This document shows, one piece after another, positions 1 to 5,523 of a DNA stretch of 5,523 nucleotides. The notes under the pieces are model-generated. The model searched no databases, had not been told where the DNA came from, and was given only the letters and a program-made list of their open reading frames with translations. Every line of letters starts with the position of its first letter. Positions within the stretch are counted from its first letter, which is position 1. The DNA is from Acidimicrobiia bacterium (GTDB lineage Bacteria > Actinomycetota > Acidimicrobiia > Spongiisociales > ZC4RG35): the NCBI GenBank assembly GCA_025929005.1, contig JAICND010000123.1, positions 1 to 5,523 on the forward strand. The letters run 5' to 3'. The translations under genes were made by a program, and so were the position numbers.

Positions 1-881
1 ATGTCGTCAACACCTGGAATCTCGTCGAAAGCCTCACCTCCAGAGCGGAGATTGAGGATCTAGTGGCGGCCGAGCACCCTCAGGCGACCCTGGAGTTCCG
101 GTCATGGGTTTCCGGTGACTTCGTCCGGTCGCCCCAGAATCCCGAACCCGAGATCGCTGGAATCCGCACGGCCATCCTGGGCTCCCTGTGGCTGCTGGCG
201 GTGACCGCCCTGTTCGCGTTTCCGGTAGGTGTGGCCGCGGCGATTTACCTCGAGGAGTACGCCGGCACCAGCCGCATCAACCGACTGATCCAGACCAACA
301 TCAACAACCTGGCCGGAGTCCCATCGATCATCTATGGGATGTTGGGCCTGGCGATATTCGTGCGTGCCCTCGAAAGCTTCACCAGCGGCTCAGCAGTCGG
401 TGCCACCGCCGCCGGTGACGTGGCCAACGGCCGGACCGTCCTCTCCGCCGGCCTAACCCTCGGTCTGTTGGTGTTGCCGGTGGTGATCATCAGTGCCCAG
501 GAAGCCATCAGAGCGGTACCGCAGTCGCTTCGCAGGGCCGGGTTGGCGTTAGGAGCCAGCAAGTGGCAAACCATCAGGGCCCATGTCCTCCCCAACGCCG
601 CCCCGGGGATTCTTACGGGCACGATTCTTTCGATGGCCCGGGCCTTCGGTGAGAGCGCTCCGCTGGTGGTGGTCGGAGCATCCACCTTCATAACGGTCGA
701 TCCCAGCGGTCCTTTCTCGAAGTTCACAGCCCTCCCCATCCAGATCTTTCAGTGGACCTCGCGGCCCCAACCTGAGTTCCAACACATAGCTGCGGCAGCC
801 ATCGTCGTGCTGCTGGTCATGCTGCTGGTGCTCAACGCGACGGCCATCGTTTTGCGAAACCGGTTCCAGAGGAGTTATTGA
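1..881 (+). CDS. pstA: Phosphate ABC transporter permease subunit PstA (5' end outside window)
   Basis: One of the two inner-membrane permease subunits of the high-affinity phosphate importer PstSCAB. The reading frame is open from base 3 to the TGA at 879-881, giving 292 visible residues. A GTG at 63 is in frame, but coding-like sequence continues upstream of it, so the true start and the expected first membrane helix lie before the window. Visible in order (numbered from the codon at base 3): an extracytoplasmic stretch at about 1-50; hydrophobic segments near 55-80, 103-122, 147-165, 203-225 and 262-284; the PstA-like stretch NNLAGVPSIIYG near 101-112; and the cytoplasmic EAA coupling loop (EAIRAVPQSLRRAGLALGAS, about 167-186) that docks on the ATPase. 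A Gly/Ala/Ser-rich loop at about 124-145 separates two helices. The stop codon overlaps the pstB start. Family assignment is firm; the exact N-terminus is unknown. Confidence 0.93.
   Translation, partial: VVNTWNLVESLTSRAEIEDLVAAEHPQATLEFRSWVSGDFVRSPQNPEPEIAGIRTAILGSLWLLAVTALFAFPVGVAAAIYLEEYAGTSRINRLIQTNINNLAGVPSIIYGMLGLAIFVRALESFTSGSAVGATAAGDVANGRTVLSAGLTLGLLVLPVVIISAQEAIRAVPQSLRRAGLALGASKWQTIRAHVLPNAAPGILTGTILSMARAFGESAPLVVVGASTFITVDPSGPFSKFTALPIQIFQWTSRPQPEFQHIAAAAIVVLLVMLLVLNATAIVLRNRFQRSY
868..874 (+). promoter_or_regulatory. Ribosome binding site of pstB
   Basis: AGAGGAG lies inside the last codons of pstA, six bases before the ATG at 881. This spacing selects the ATG at 881. A TTG three bases upstream (878) would be only three bases from the motif, which is too close. 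Confidence 0.75.
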
Positions 882-1714
882 TGGAAATGTTGGAGAAGGA
901 CCAGGAGATCGACTTGACCATCATCCCGCCATCTGGCCCTGCCCCCGCCGAGCGGTCGGCGGTACGGGCGCGGGACCTGTCGGTCTTCTACGGTGACTTT
1001 CAGGCGGTCAAAGACATCGACCTTGCCTGCGTGGCCAATCGCATCACTGCGCTGATCGGGCCTTCGGGATGTGGCAAGAGCACAGTGATCCGATCGTTCA
1101 ACCGCATGAACGACCTGATCCCTTCCGCTCGGGTGGAGGGCCAGATCTTGTTCGACGATGTCGACATCTATGGTCCCGGGGTGGATCCCGTCGAGGTCCG
1201 CCGTCGGGTCGGGATGGTTTTCCAAAAGCCAAACCCATTCCCCAAGAGCATCTACGACAACGTGGCTTGGGGCGCCAAGGTCAACGGATTCAAAGGAGAG
1301 ATGGACACCCTGGTGGAGGAAGCCCTACGCCAGGCCGTCTTGTGGGACGAGGTCAAAGACAAACTCAAAGAGAGCGGCTACTCCTTGTCGGGAGGTCAGC
1401 AGCAGAGGCTGTGCATCGCCCGCGCCATCGCCGTGAAGCCTGAGATCGTCCTGATGGATGAGCCCACTTCGGCCCTCGACCCCGTGGCCACGCTTCGCAT
1501 CGAGGAGTTGCTGCAGGACCTCAAGGAGCGGTACACGATCATCATCGTCACCCACAACATGCAGCAGGCGGCCCGGGCCTCCGACTACACGGCTTTCTTC
1601 AACATGAACGCTGAGCGGGCCGGGTACCTGGTCGAATATGGCCGCACGGAGGACATCTTCACCAAACCCAGGGAAAAGACCACCGAGGACTACATCACAG
1701 GACGATTCGGATGA
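881..1714 (+). CDS. pstB: Phosphate ABC transporter ATP-binding protein PstB
   Basis: Cytoplasmic ATPase that powers phosphate import through PstA/PstC. The 277-residue product is slightly longer than the roughly 250-260 residues usual for PstB because of an N-terminal tail of about 27 residues. All nucleotide-binding motifs are intact: Walker A GPSGCGKST (60-68), Q-loop in GMVFQKPNPFP with Gln115, ABC signature LSGGQQQR (169-176), Walker B plus D-loop IVLMDEPTSALD (189-200) and switch His225 in VTHNMQQ. The sequences FNRMNDLIP after Walker A and QKPNPFPKSIYDNVAWG after the Q-loop are typical of PstB and separate it from other importer ATPases. ATG 881 is chosen for its Shine-Dalgarno sequence. 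The gene overlaps pstA by one base (TGATG) and phoU by four (ATGA), implying translational coupling. In known systems PstB also contacts PhoU, linking transport to signalling. Confidence 0.97.
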   Translation: MEMLEKDQEIDLTIIPPSGPAPAERSAVRARDLSVFYGDFQAVKDIDLACVANRITALIGPSGCGKSTVIRSFNRMNDLIPSARVEGQILFDDVDIYGPGVDPVEVRRRVGMVFQKPNPFPKSIYDNVAWGAKVNGFKGEMDTLVEEALRQAVLWDEVKDKLKESGYSLSGGQQQRLCIARAIAVKPEIVLMDEPTSALDPVATLRIEELLQDLKERYTIIIVTHNMQQAARASDYTAFFNMNAERAGYLVEYGRTEDIFTKPREKTTEDYITGRFG

Positions 1715-2394
1715 CAGACATTCGCTCGCATTTCCATCAAGAACTGGCAGACCTCGAGCAGACGTTGCTGAATGTCGCTGACCAGGCCGAACAGATGGTG
1801 GGGATGGCGGTTGACGCCATCTGCATCCCTGACATGGAACTGGCGGCCCGGGTGGTGGCTCTCGACAATCAGATCGACCGGATCTACCTCGACGTCCACA
1901 ACCGGTGGCTGACGCTGATGGCGCGCCAGCAGCCGATGGCCAGTGACCTGCGGATGATGTCCGTGTTACTCCACCTCAACACGACCCTTGAACGGATGGG
2001 CGATCAATGCGTCAACATCGCCAAGATGGCCCAGGTCACCTTTGGCTTGCCGCGCTCGGAACGCATCATCGCCCAGATACGCGAAATGGGCGACTTGGTT
2101 CGCCAGATGATCCGGACCGGAGTCGAGGCGCTGGTGCGAAGAGACATCGACGAAGCTCGGCTGCTGCCGGCGATGGACGAACCCGTCGATCGACTGAATC
2201 GCAACATGTACCGCGAGGTGGTGGAGTGCGGGCCTGACCCGTCACTGCTGGAGTGGGCGACTCGGATGATGATGGTCAGCCGTGCCCTCGAACGGATCGG
2301 CGACCAGGTGGTCGATATCGCCGAGCAAACCGCATTTCTTCTCACCGGCGAGATGATGGAGTTCAACGAGAATGGGATCAGCGGCACCGGGTAG
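1711..2394 (+). CDS. phoU: Phosphate signalling adaptor PhoU
   Basis: Cytoplasmic, all-helical, two-repeat PhoU protein that in studied bacteria connects the Pst transporter to the PhoR-type kinase and dampens the Pho response when phosphate is plentiful. Length is 227 residues, normal for the family. Both repeats carry the E/DxxxD metal-cluster motifs: DNQID (52-56) and ERMGD (94-98) in the first, DEPVD (156-160) and ERIGD (194-198) in the second. The PMASDLRMM segment (75-83) is the conserved helix start of repeat one. The ATG overlaps the pstB stop by four bases. A weak AGGA motif lies eight bases upstream (1699-1702). The last 23 bases overlap the response regulator. The operon position between pstB and the two-component pair strongly supports the role. 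Confidence 0.96.
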   Translation: MTDIRSHFHQELADLEQTLLNVADQAEQMVGMAVDAICIPDMELAARVVALDNQIDRIYLDVHNRWLTLMARQQPMASDLRMMSVLLHLNTTLERMGDQCVNIAKMAQVTFGLPRSERIIAQIREMGDLVRQMIRTGVEALVRRDIDEARLLPAMDEPVDRLNRNMYREVVECGPDPSLLEWATRMMMVSRALERIGDQVVDIAEQTAFLLTGEMMEFNENGISGTG

Positions 2395-3091
2395 CGATTA
2401 CCGGCCGCGCGTGCTGGTAGTCGAAGATGAGACCGCCATCGTCGAGGCGGTCAGATACGCCCTCGATCTCGAAGGGTTTCAAGTCGCCTCAGCCACCAAT
2501 GGACGAGAAGGTCTTGAAGCTGCTCGTCGTTGGAGTCCGGCCCTGGTGCTGCTTGATGTCATGCTGCCGGGTATGTCCGGACTTGACGTCTGTCGTCAGC
2601 TCCGACGTGAGTCCGATGTGCCGATCATCATGTTGACTGCCAAAGAAGGTGAAGCCGACAAGGTCGCCGGTCTCGAGTTGGGCGCTGACGATTACATGAC
2701 CAAACCGTTCTCGATGCGAGAGCTGGTCGCCCGGGTGCGAGCGCAGATTCGTCGCTCGGCCAAGTCGGGAGCCCTGGCCGATGCCAACGAGATCCTGCGG
2801 GGTGGCAGCATCGAGTTGGACGTCGATGCCCACGAGGTCCGGGTGGAAGGTCACCCGGTTCCGTTGCGGCCCAAAGAGTTCGATCTGCTGGAGTCCCTGA
2901 TGAGACGCAAGGGTCGTCTTGCCACTCGTGATGCCCTCATCGACGAGGTTTGGGGGCCCGAGTATTTCGGAGCGACGAAGACGCTCGATGTCCATATCAA
3001 GCGTCTCCGACAGAAGCTCGATCCCAGCGGCACCCGTCAGATCCTCACCGTTCGTGGATTGGGCTACAAGTTCGTTGATGAACCAGCCTGA
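2372..3091 (+). CDS. phoB: OmpR/PhoB-family response regulator (PhoB/RegX3-like)
   Basis: DNA-binding response regulator, probably activating phosphate-starvation genes after phosphorylation by the adjacent kinase. The 239-residue product has an N-terminal receiver domain (about 12-125) with acidic pocket Glu18/Asp19, phospho-acceptor Asp62 in LLDVMLPG, Thr89 in MLTA, Tyr108 and Lys111 in DDYMTKPF. A C-terminal winged helix follows (about 141-236) with PLRPKEFDLLESL and the recognition-helix region TKTLDVHIKRLRQKL (203-217). The ATG at 2372 overlaps phoU by 23 bases and has no good Shine-Dalgarno sequence. The only nearby alternative, GTG 2411, would cut into the first strand (RPRVLVVEDE), so 2372 is preferred. 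The stop overlaps the kinase start by 14 bases. Family is certain. The phosphate role rests on position. phoB versus regX3 is a naming choice I cannot settle from sequence alone. Confidence 0.93.
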   Translation: MGSAAPGSDYRPRVLVVEDETAIVEAVRYALDLEGFQVASATNGREGLEAARRWSPALVLLDVMLPGMSGLDVCRQLRRESDVPIIMLTAKEGEADKVAGLELGADDYMTKPFSMRELVARVRAQIRRSAKSGALADANEILRGGSIELDVDAHEVRVEGHPVPLRPKEFDLLESLMRRKGRLATRDALIDEVWGPEYFGATKTLDVHIKRLRQKLDPSGTRQILTVRGLGYKFVDEPA

Positions 3092-4307
3092 TCGGCGCCT
3101 CTCCCTCACGCTTCTGTTGGCGTATTCGCTGGCGTTTTCGCTGACACTGGCAGCGGTACTGCCGGGAGCGGGTACCGGTCAACTCGTAAGAGTTCTGGGT
3201 GCCGGGGTCATCGGGGCCGGTCTCGTCTTTGCAATCGGGAGGAGGTTCGAACGTCGCGTCGAGACCAGAAGTGAGCTGCTCACTGATGAAGTAAGCACCG
3301 CCCGGGCGGTGGCCGATCGAGCCGAAGACGACCGCCGCCTACTGGAACAGGTTTTGGCGGTGGTGCGTCAGGGGGTGGTGCTGGTCGGGGAAGACGACGT
3401 CATCGCCTATACGAATCCTGCCGCCAATGAACTCATCAGACCGTCCGATCGCCTCTCCAGTCTTGTCCCGCACGGGCTGCAGACGTTGGTTCGTCAGGCC
3501 AGGGTCGAGCAGAGAGTCACCGAAGGCGACCTCGAGTACGGAAGCCCGGTTCGCATGTTGCGAGCGGCCGCGGTGTTGTTTCCGGCCGACAAAAGAGTCC
3601 TTCTTACGATCACCGACGTCACGACGAGCAACCGCATGGAGGCGATCCGGCGCGACTTTGTCGCCGCCGCCTCTCATGAACTGAAGACTCCGGTCGCATC
3701 GATAATTGCCTCCACGGAAGCGCTGGGCTTGGCTCTAGCCCACGATCCCGCCTCGGCCGAACGGTTCGCAACCCAGGTCGAGCGCTCAGCCCGGCAGCTG
3801 GCGAAGCTGGTCAGTGACCTCCTGGACCTTTCCCGCGTGGAGTCATCGACGATGGAAGCGGAGTCGGTCGACGTGGGACAGATGGTCGAAGTAGAGGTTG
3901 CCAGAGCGAGAGCTGTCGCGGCCGACGTCGAGGTTGACTTGAGTGTTGAAGCCGATCGCGTTGCGGTAATGGGGAGTCGGCCGGACCTTGCATTGGCGGT
4001 CCGCAACCTGCTCGACAACGCCCTTCGTCATACTTCGCGGGGTGGTTCCATTTCGGTCACGGTGTCGGCCTCCAACGGTCGGTGCCACATCACGGTGGCC
4101 GACACAGGCGAAGGTATCCCCCGCCGGGAGTTGCCCCGCATCTTTGAGCGTTTCTATCGAGTCGACTCGGCCCGGTCGCGGACGACCGGAGGCACCGGGC
4201 TCGGCCTGGCGATCGTCAAGCACGTCGTCGAGGGACACCGCGGCGAGGTCTCGGTGGAGTCCGAGTTGGGAGTCGGCTCCAGGTTCCGGATCGATCTTCC
4301 TGCCTAA
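3078..4307 (+). CDS. phoR: PhoR/SenX3-like sensor histidine kinase
   Basis: Membrane-bound histidine kinase, the expected partner of the preceding regulator. From ATG 3078 the product is 409 residues, close to the length I recall for mycobacterial SenX3. Two hydrophobic helices (about 8-28 and 36-54) are joined by a loop of only about eight residues. A charged, coiled-coil-like stretch (55-92) and a PAS-like region (about 88-185, with DDVIAYTNPAANELI) follow. HisKA carries His200 in SHELKTP. The ATPase domain has the N box NLLDNALRHT (Asn310, Asn314), G1 box DTGEGI (342-347), F box FERFYRVD (356-363) and G2 box GGTGLGLAIV (371-380), so all catalytic motifs are intact. No HAMP domain is evident. 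The frame stays open back to a TTG at 2919, but that stretch lies within the regulator's winged helix and lacks kinase character. The 14-base overlap and missing Shine-Dalgarno suggest translation coupled to the regulator. Confidence 0.93.
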   Translation: MNQPDRRLSLTLLLAYSLAFSLTLAAVLPGAGTGQLVRVLGAGVIGAGLVFAIGRRFERRVETRSELLTDEVSTARAVADRAEDDRRLLEQVLAVVRQGVVLVGEDDVIAYTNPAANELIRPSDRLSSLVPHGLQTLVRQARVEQRVTEGDLEYGSPVRMLRAAAVLFPADKRVLLTITDVTTSNRMEAIRRDFVAAASHELKTPVASIIASTEALGLALAHDPASAERFATQVERSARQLAKLVSDLLDLSRVESSTMEAESVDVGQMVEVEVARARAVAADVEVDLSVEADRVAVMGSRPDLALAVRNLLDNALRHTSRGGSISVTVSASNGRCHITVADTGEGIPRRELPRIFERFYRVDSARSRTTGGTGLGLAIVKHVVEGHRGEVSVESELGVGSRFRIDLPA

Positions 4308-4310
4308 GTT

Positions 4311-4323
4311 CCGGCCTAGCCGG
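4311..4323. terminator. Short hairpin in the convergent gap, possible weak terminator
   Basis: CCGGC-CTA-GCCGG forms a 5-bp stem with a 3-base loop in the 35-bp gap between the kinase stop and the lipoprotein stop. The position suits a shared terminator for convergent genes. However, there is no T tract on either side and the stem is short, so termination may be Rho-dependent or lie elsewhere. Confidence 0.25.
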
Positions 4324-4342
4324 TCGGAGTGCCGAACCCCGT

Positions 4343-5197
4343 CTAGGAGGCGGAGGCTGGGGCGAACCAGAAGGCGTTGATGGTGCTGAGCGTTCCATCA
4401 TCGATCAGGGCCGTGAGAGCCGCATTGAAGATCGCCGTGAGATCCGAGGAGGGGGTAAACGCCAGGGCGAGCTCCCCTGATGCCACCACCCCATCGATCT
4501 GCTTTACCTCTTGATCGTGTTCGCCCACATAGCCCTGACCACCAAAGTCGTCGATAAGGACGGCGTCGATGGTGCTGCCCACCAGGCCATCGATAGCACT
4601 AGCCAAATCGATGTATCCCCGAACTCGACCGGCGCCCCATGTTGTAATAGCCAAACTCTCGTTGCGGCTCCCGGCAATCACTCCAACGATGCCGGAGCCG
4701 GCGGTGAATTCTTCGATGGTTGTGAACCGGTCTTCGCCGCCTCGCACCACCAGACGCTGTTCCACTTCCAGATACGGAGTCGAGAATTCCACGAGTTCGC
4801 CCAGGGCGGCATCGGCAATGGTCCCGTCGCCGGTCAAGTCGGCCGTCCCGTCGCCCACGGCGGAGAGGACCTGTTCAGGCTCGACGACGACGAATTCCTG
4901 CGTGCAGCCCAGGGCTTCACAAAGGAGGGGTATGACTTCATAGTCCCAACCGGTCGGCACGTTCGGTTCGTCGATGTAGTTGAAGGGGAAGGAGTCGTGG
5001 TCGACCGCCACTCTGACCTGGCGGCCTTCGAGGTCAGGAAGGTTGGTGGGGTCGACGGTGGTGGTCGGCCCTGAGGTGGAGGTGGAGGCAGCAGTGGTCG
5101 TGGTGCCGCCACCAGTGGTTGTAGTAGTGGCCCCGTCGCCGGTGCAGGCGGCTGCTAACACGGCCACGGCGGCAACCAGCCAACGCCTGGACTTCAA
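4343..5197 (-). CDS. Solute-binding lipoprotein, amino-acid ABC family 3 type
   Basis: Predicted secreted lipoprotein of 284 residues. The N-terminus has MKSRR, a hydrophobic core (6-17) and Cys18 in LAAAC, a plausible lipidation site although the -3 residue is Ala. A Thr/Ser/Gly-rich tether (about 22-50) precedes the binding domain (about 55-280), which starts GRQVRVAVDHDSFPFNYID. Family features follow: PTGWDYEVIPLLCEALG (81-97), GDGTADL (115-121), EFSTPY (137-142), AGSRNESLAI (175-184) and DAVLIDDFGG (211-220). In typical members an Arg about six residues before the Phe of FS-PY grips the ligand carboxylate; here Leu132 occupies that place, so the ligand may not be an ordinary amino acid. 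Cys93 and Cys98 could form a disulphide. The start is TTG 5197, set by a perfect AGGAGG five bases upstream. No permease or ATPase gene is adjacent, and the ligand is unknown. Confidence 0.88.
   Translation of the reverse strand: MKSRRWLVAAVAVLAAACTGDGATTTTTGGGTTTTAASTSTSGPTTTVDPTNLPDLEGRQVRVAVDHDSFPFNYIDEPNVPTGWDYEVIPLLCEALGCTQEFVVVEPEQVLSAVGDGTADLTGDGTIADAALGELVEFSTPYLEVEQRLVVRGGEDRFTTIEEFTAGSGIVGVIAGSRNESLAITTWGAGRVRGYIDLASAIDGLVGSTIDAVLIDDFGGQGYVGEHDQEVKQIDGVVASGELALAFTPSSDLTAIFNAALTALIDDGTLSTINAFWFAPASAS
5057..5128 (-). repeat. Low-complexity Thr-rich tether region
   Basis: Residues 24-47 of the lipoprotein are almost entirely Thr, Gly, Ser and Ala, written with repeated ACC/ACT/GGT-type codons. 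Inferred role: a flexible spacer holding the binding domain away from the membrane anchor. Such trinucleotide-rich DNA can vary in length between strains. Confidence 0.7.
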
Positions 5198-5202
5198 ATC
5201 GA

Positions 5203-5208
5203 CCTCCT
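5203..5208 (-). promoter_or_regulatory. Ribosome binding site deciding the TTG start of the lipoprotein
   Basis: The - strand reads AGGAGG, a perfect anti-16S match, followed by TCGAT and then TTG. The five-base spacing and the signal peptide starting right after it fix an otherwise uncertain TTG start. Confidence 0.85.
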
Positions 5209-5223
5209 GGTCGTCGTTTGTTC

Positions 5224-5229
5224 AGGCTA
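5224..5229 (-). promoter_or_regulatory. Possible -10 element for the lipoprotein gene
   Basis: TAGCCT on the - strand fits the actinobacterial TAnnnT form and would give a short leader of roughly 20 bases that still contains the AGGAGG. No convincing -35 is seen. Tentative. Confidence 0.3.
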
Positions 5230-5319
5230 CCCCACCCGCCCGCTCTACCTCCCCGCCCCTCTCACGCCTCCCAACCCACGGCTCACGCGTTGGGCTTCCG
5301 TCTTCCGACATCCGCCCGG

Positions 5320-5325
5320 TATCCT
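5320..5325 (+). promoter_or_regulatory. Possible -10 element for a leaderless dxs transcript
   Basis: TATCCT lies eight bases before the GTG start of dxs, so transcription would begin at or next to the start codon. Its closeness to the start codon and the lack of any Shine-Dalgarno motif upstream of the GTG agree with a leaderless mRNA, common in actinobacteria. No clear -35 is seen at 16-18 bp spacing. Confidence 0.4.
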
Positions 5326-5333
5326 GACCAGTC

Positions 5334-5523
5334 GTGTCCCTGCTGTCCCAGATCCGGCGGCCCTCTGATCTTCACGCCCTAAGCCACGATCAGCTCGAAG
5401 AGCTTTGTTCTGAGATACGGAACTTCTTGATCGACAACATTTCCAAGACTGGTGGCCATCTCAGCCCCAATCTTGGAGTGGTGGAGCTGACGGTTGCTTT
5501 GCACCGGGTGTTCGACAGCCCGC
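5334..5523 (+). CDS. dxs: 1-deoxy-D-xylulose-5-phosphate synthase, N-terminus (3' end outside window)
   Basis: Only the first 63 codons are present. DXS is the thiamine-diphosphate enzyme that condenses pyruvate and glyceraldehyde 3-phosphate in the first step of the MEP isoprenoid pathway; it is cytosolic. The visible N-terminus matches the family closely: MSLLSQIRRPSDLHALS, then LEELCSEIRNFLIDNIS and the conserved block KTGGHLSPNLGVVELTVALH (38-57) followed by RVFDSP, with His42 in the GGH motif that lies near the cofactor in known DXS structures. An in-frame TGA at 5325-5327, just upstream, leaves GTG 5334 as the natural start. The related transketolase family is less likely, given the strongly DXS-like order of the IRRPSDLHALS and GGHLSPNLGVVELT segments. 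Confidence 0.92.
   Translation, partial: MSLLSQIRRPSDLHALSHDQLEELCSEIRNFLIDNISKTGGHLSPNLGVVELTVALHRVFDSP

Larger units (their letters stand above)
5198..5333. promoter_or_regulatory. Divergent intergenic control region
   Basis: This 136-bp gap separates the divergently transcribed lipoprotein and dxs genes and should hold both promoters. It contains a C/T-rich stretch on the + strand (about 5229-5277); a 7-bp direct repeat CTCACGC at 5261-5267 and 5282-5288 (21 bp apart, two helical turns); and an inverted pair CCCAAC (5270-5275) / GTTGGG (5289-5294). These could be operator half-sites, but short C-rich repeats arise easily by chance. Confidence 0.5.

Noticed and set aside
63..65. GTG as the start of pstA
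   Set aside because: The frame is open upstream to the window edge, the GTG has no suitable Shine-Dalgarno sequence, and starting here would lose the expected first membrane helix.
332..739. 135-codon - strand open frame inside pstA
   Set aside because: It lies opposite conserved PstA helices and the EAA loop and has no domain of its own, so it is a shadow frame.
878..880. TTG start for pstB
   Set aside because: It lies only three bases from the AGAGGAG motif; ATG 881 has proper spacing and overlaps the pstA stop as TGATG.
2919..3077. Long N-terminal extension of the kinase from TTG 2919
   Set aside because: This stretch overlaps the regulator's DNA-binding domain in another frame, is Arg/Ser-rich out-of-frame sequence, and precedes the normal MNQPDRR-plus-helix start at 3078.
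2489..3109. 206-codon open frame on the - strand opposite the regulator
   Set aside because: Antisense shadow in GC-rich DNA. It has no recognisable domain, and the + strand frame has a complete response regulator.
4331..4364. CCCC...GGGG pairing after the kinase as a longer terminator hairpin
   Set aside because: The arms are four bases with a long unpaired loop, the pairing runs into the lipoprotein coding region, and no T tract follows.
4511..5074. 187-codon + strand open frame opposite the lipoprotein
   Set aside because: The - strand frame has a signal peptide, lipidation cysteine, perfect ribosome binding site and solute-binding motifs; the + frame has no coherent features.
4980..5327. 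115-codon + strand open frame running into the intergenic region
   Set aside because: Its Val/Pro-rich composition is the complement of the Thr-rich tether codons and of the pyrimidine tract, and it shows no start signal or domain.

Overview
The window reads as a GC-rich bacterial chromosome segment, most likely from an actinobacterium and perhaps an Acidimicrobiia-like lineage. This is an inference from four things: strong G/C bias at third codon positions; GTG and TTG start codons; a SenX3/RegX3-like sensor/regulator pair; and a lipoprotein whose cysteine is followed by a long Thr-rich tether. No rRNA, tRNA, CRISPR array or mobile element is visible.

Layout. Bases 1-4307 (+ strand) are the distal part of a phosphate uptake and signalling operon: pstA (5' end outside the window), pstB, phoU, a PhoB/RegX3-type response regulator and a PhoR/SenX3-type histidine kinase. 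All four junctions overlap (1, 4, 23 and 14 nt), so the five genes are almost certainly co-transcribed and probably translationally coupled. Bases 4308-4342 are a 35-bp convergent gap with only a short hairpin. Bases 4343-5197 (- strand) encode a lipoprotein of the amino-acid-type ABC solute-binding family, with no ABC partner genes in view. Bases 5198-5333 are a divergent intergenic region holding putative promoters and short repeats. Base 5334 begins the + strand dxs gene (1-deoxy-D-xylulose-5-phosphate synthase), cut off by the window end.

How the genes work together. PstA is one of the two permease subunits and PstB the ATPase of the high-affinity phosphate importer (PstS and PstC are expected upstream). 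PhoU is the adaptor that, in studied systems, relays transporter status to the kinase. The kinase has two membrane helices with almost no extracytoplasmic loop. This fits sensing through PstB/PhoU rather than direct ligand binding outside the cell. The response regulator would then control the Pho regulon. The lipoprotein and dxs appear functionally unrelated to this cassette.

Overall the window is mostly well-understood biology. I found no strong evidence for a previously undescribed system. The points most worth checking are the solute-binding lipoprotein that appears to lack the family's ligand-carboxylate arginine, the compact intergenic control region with a possible leaderless dxs start, and the fully overlapping transport/signalling cassette.
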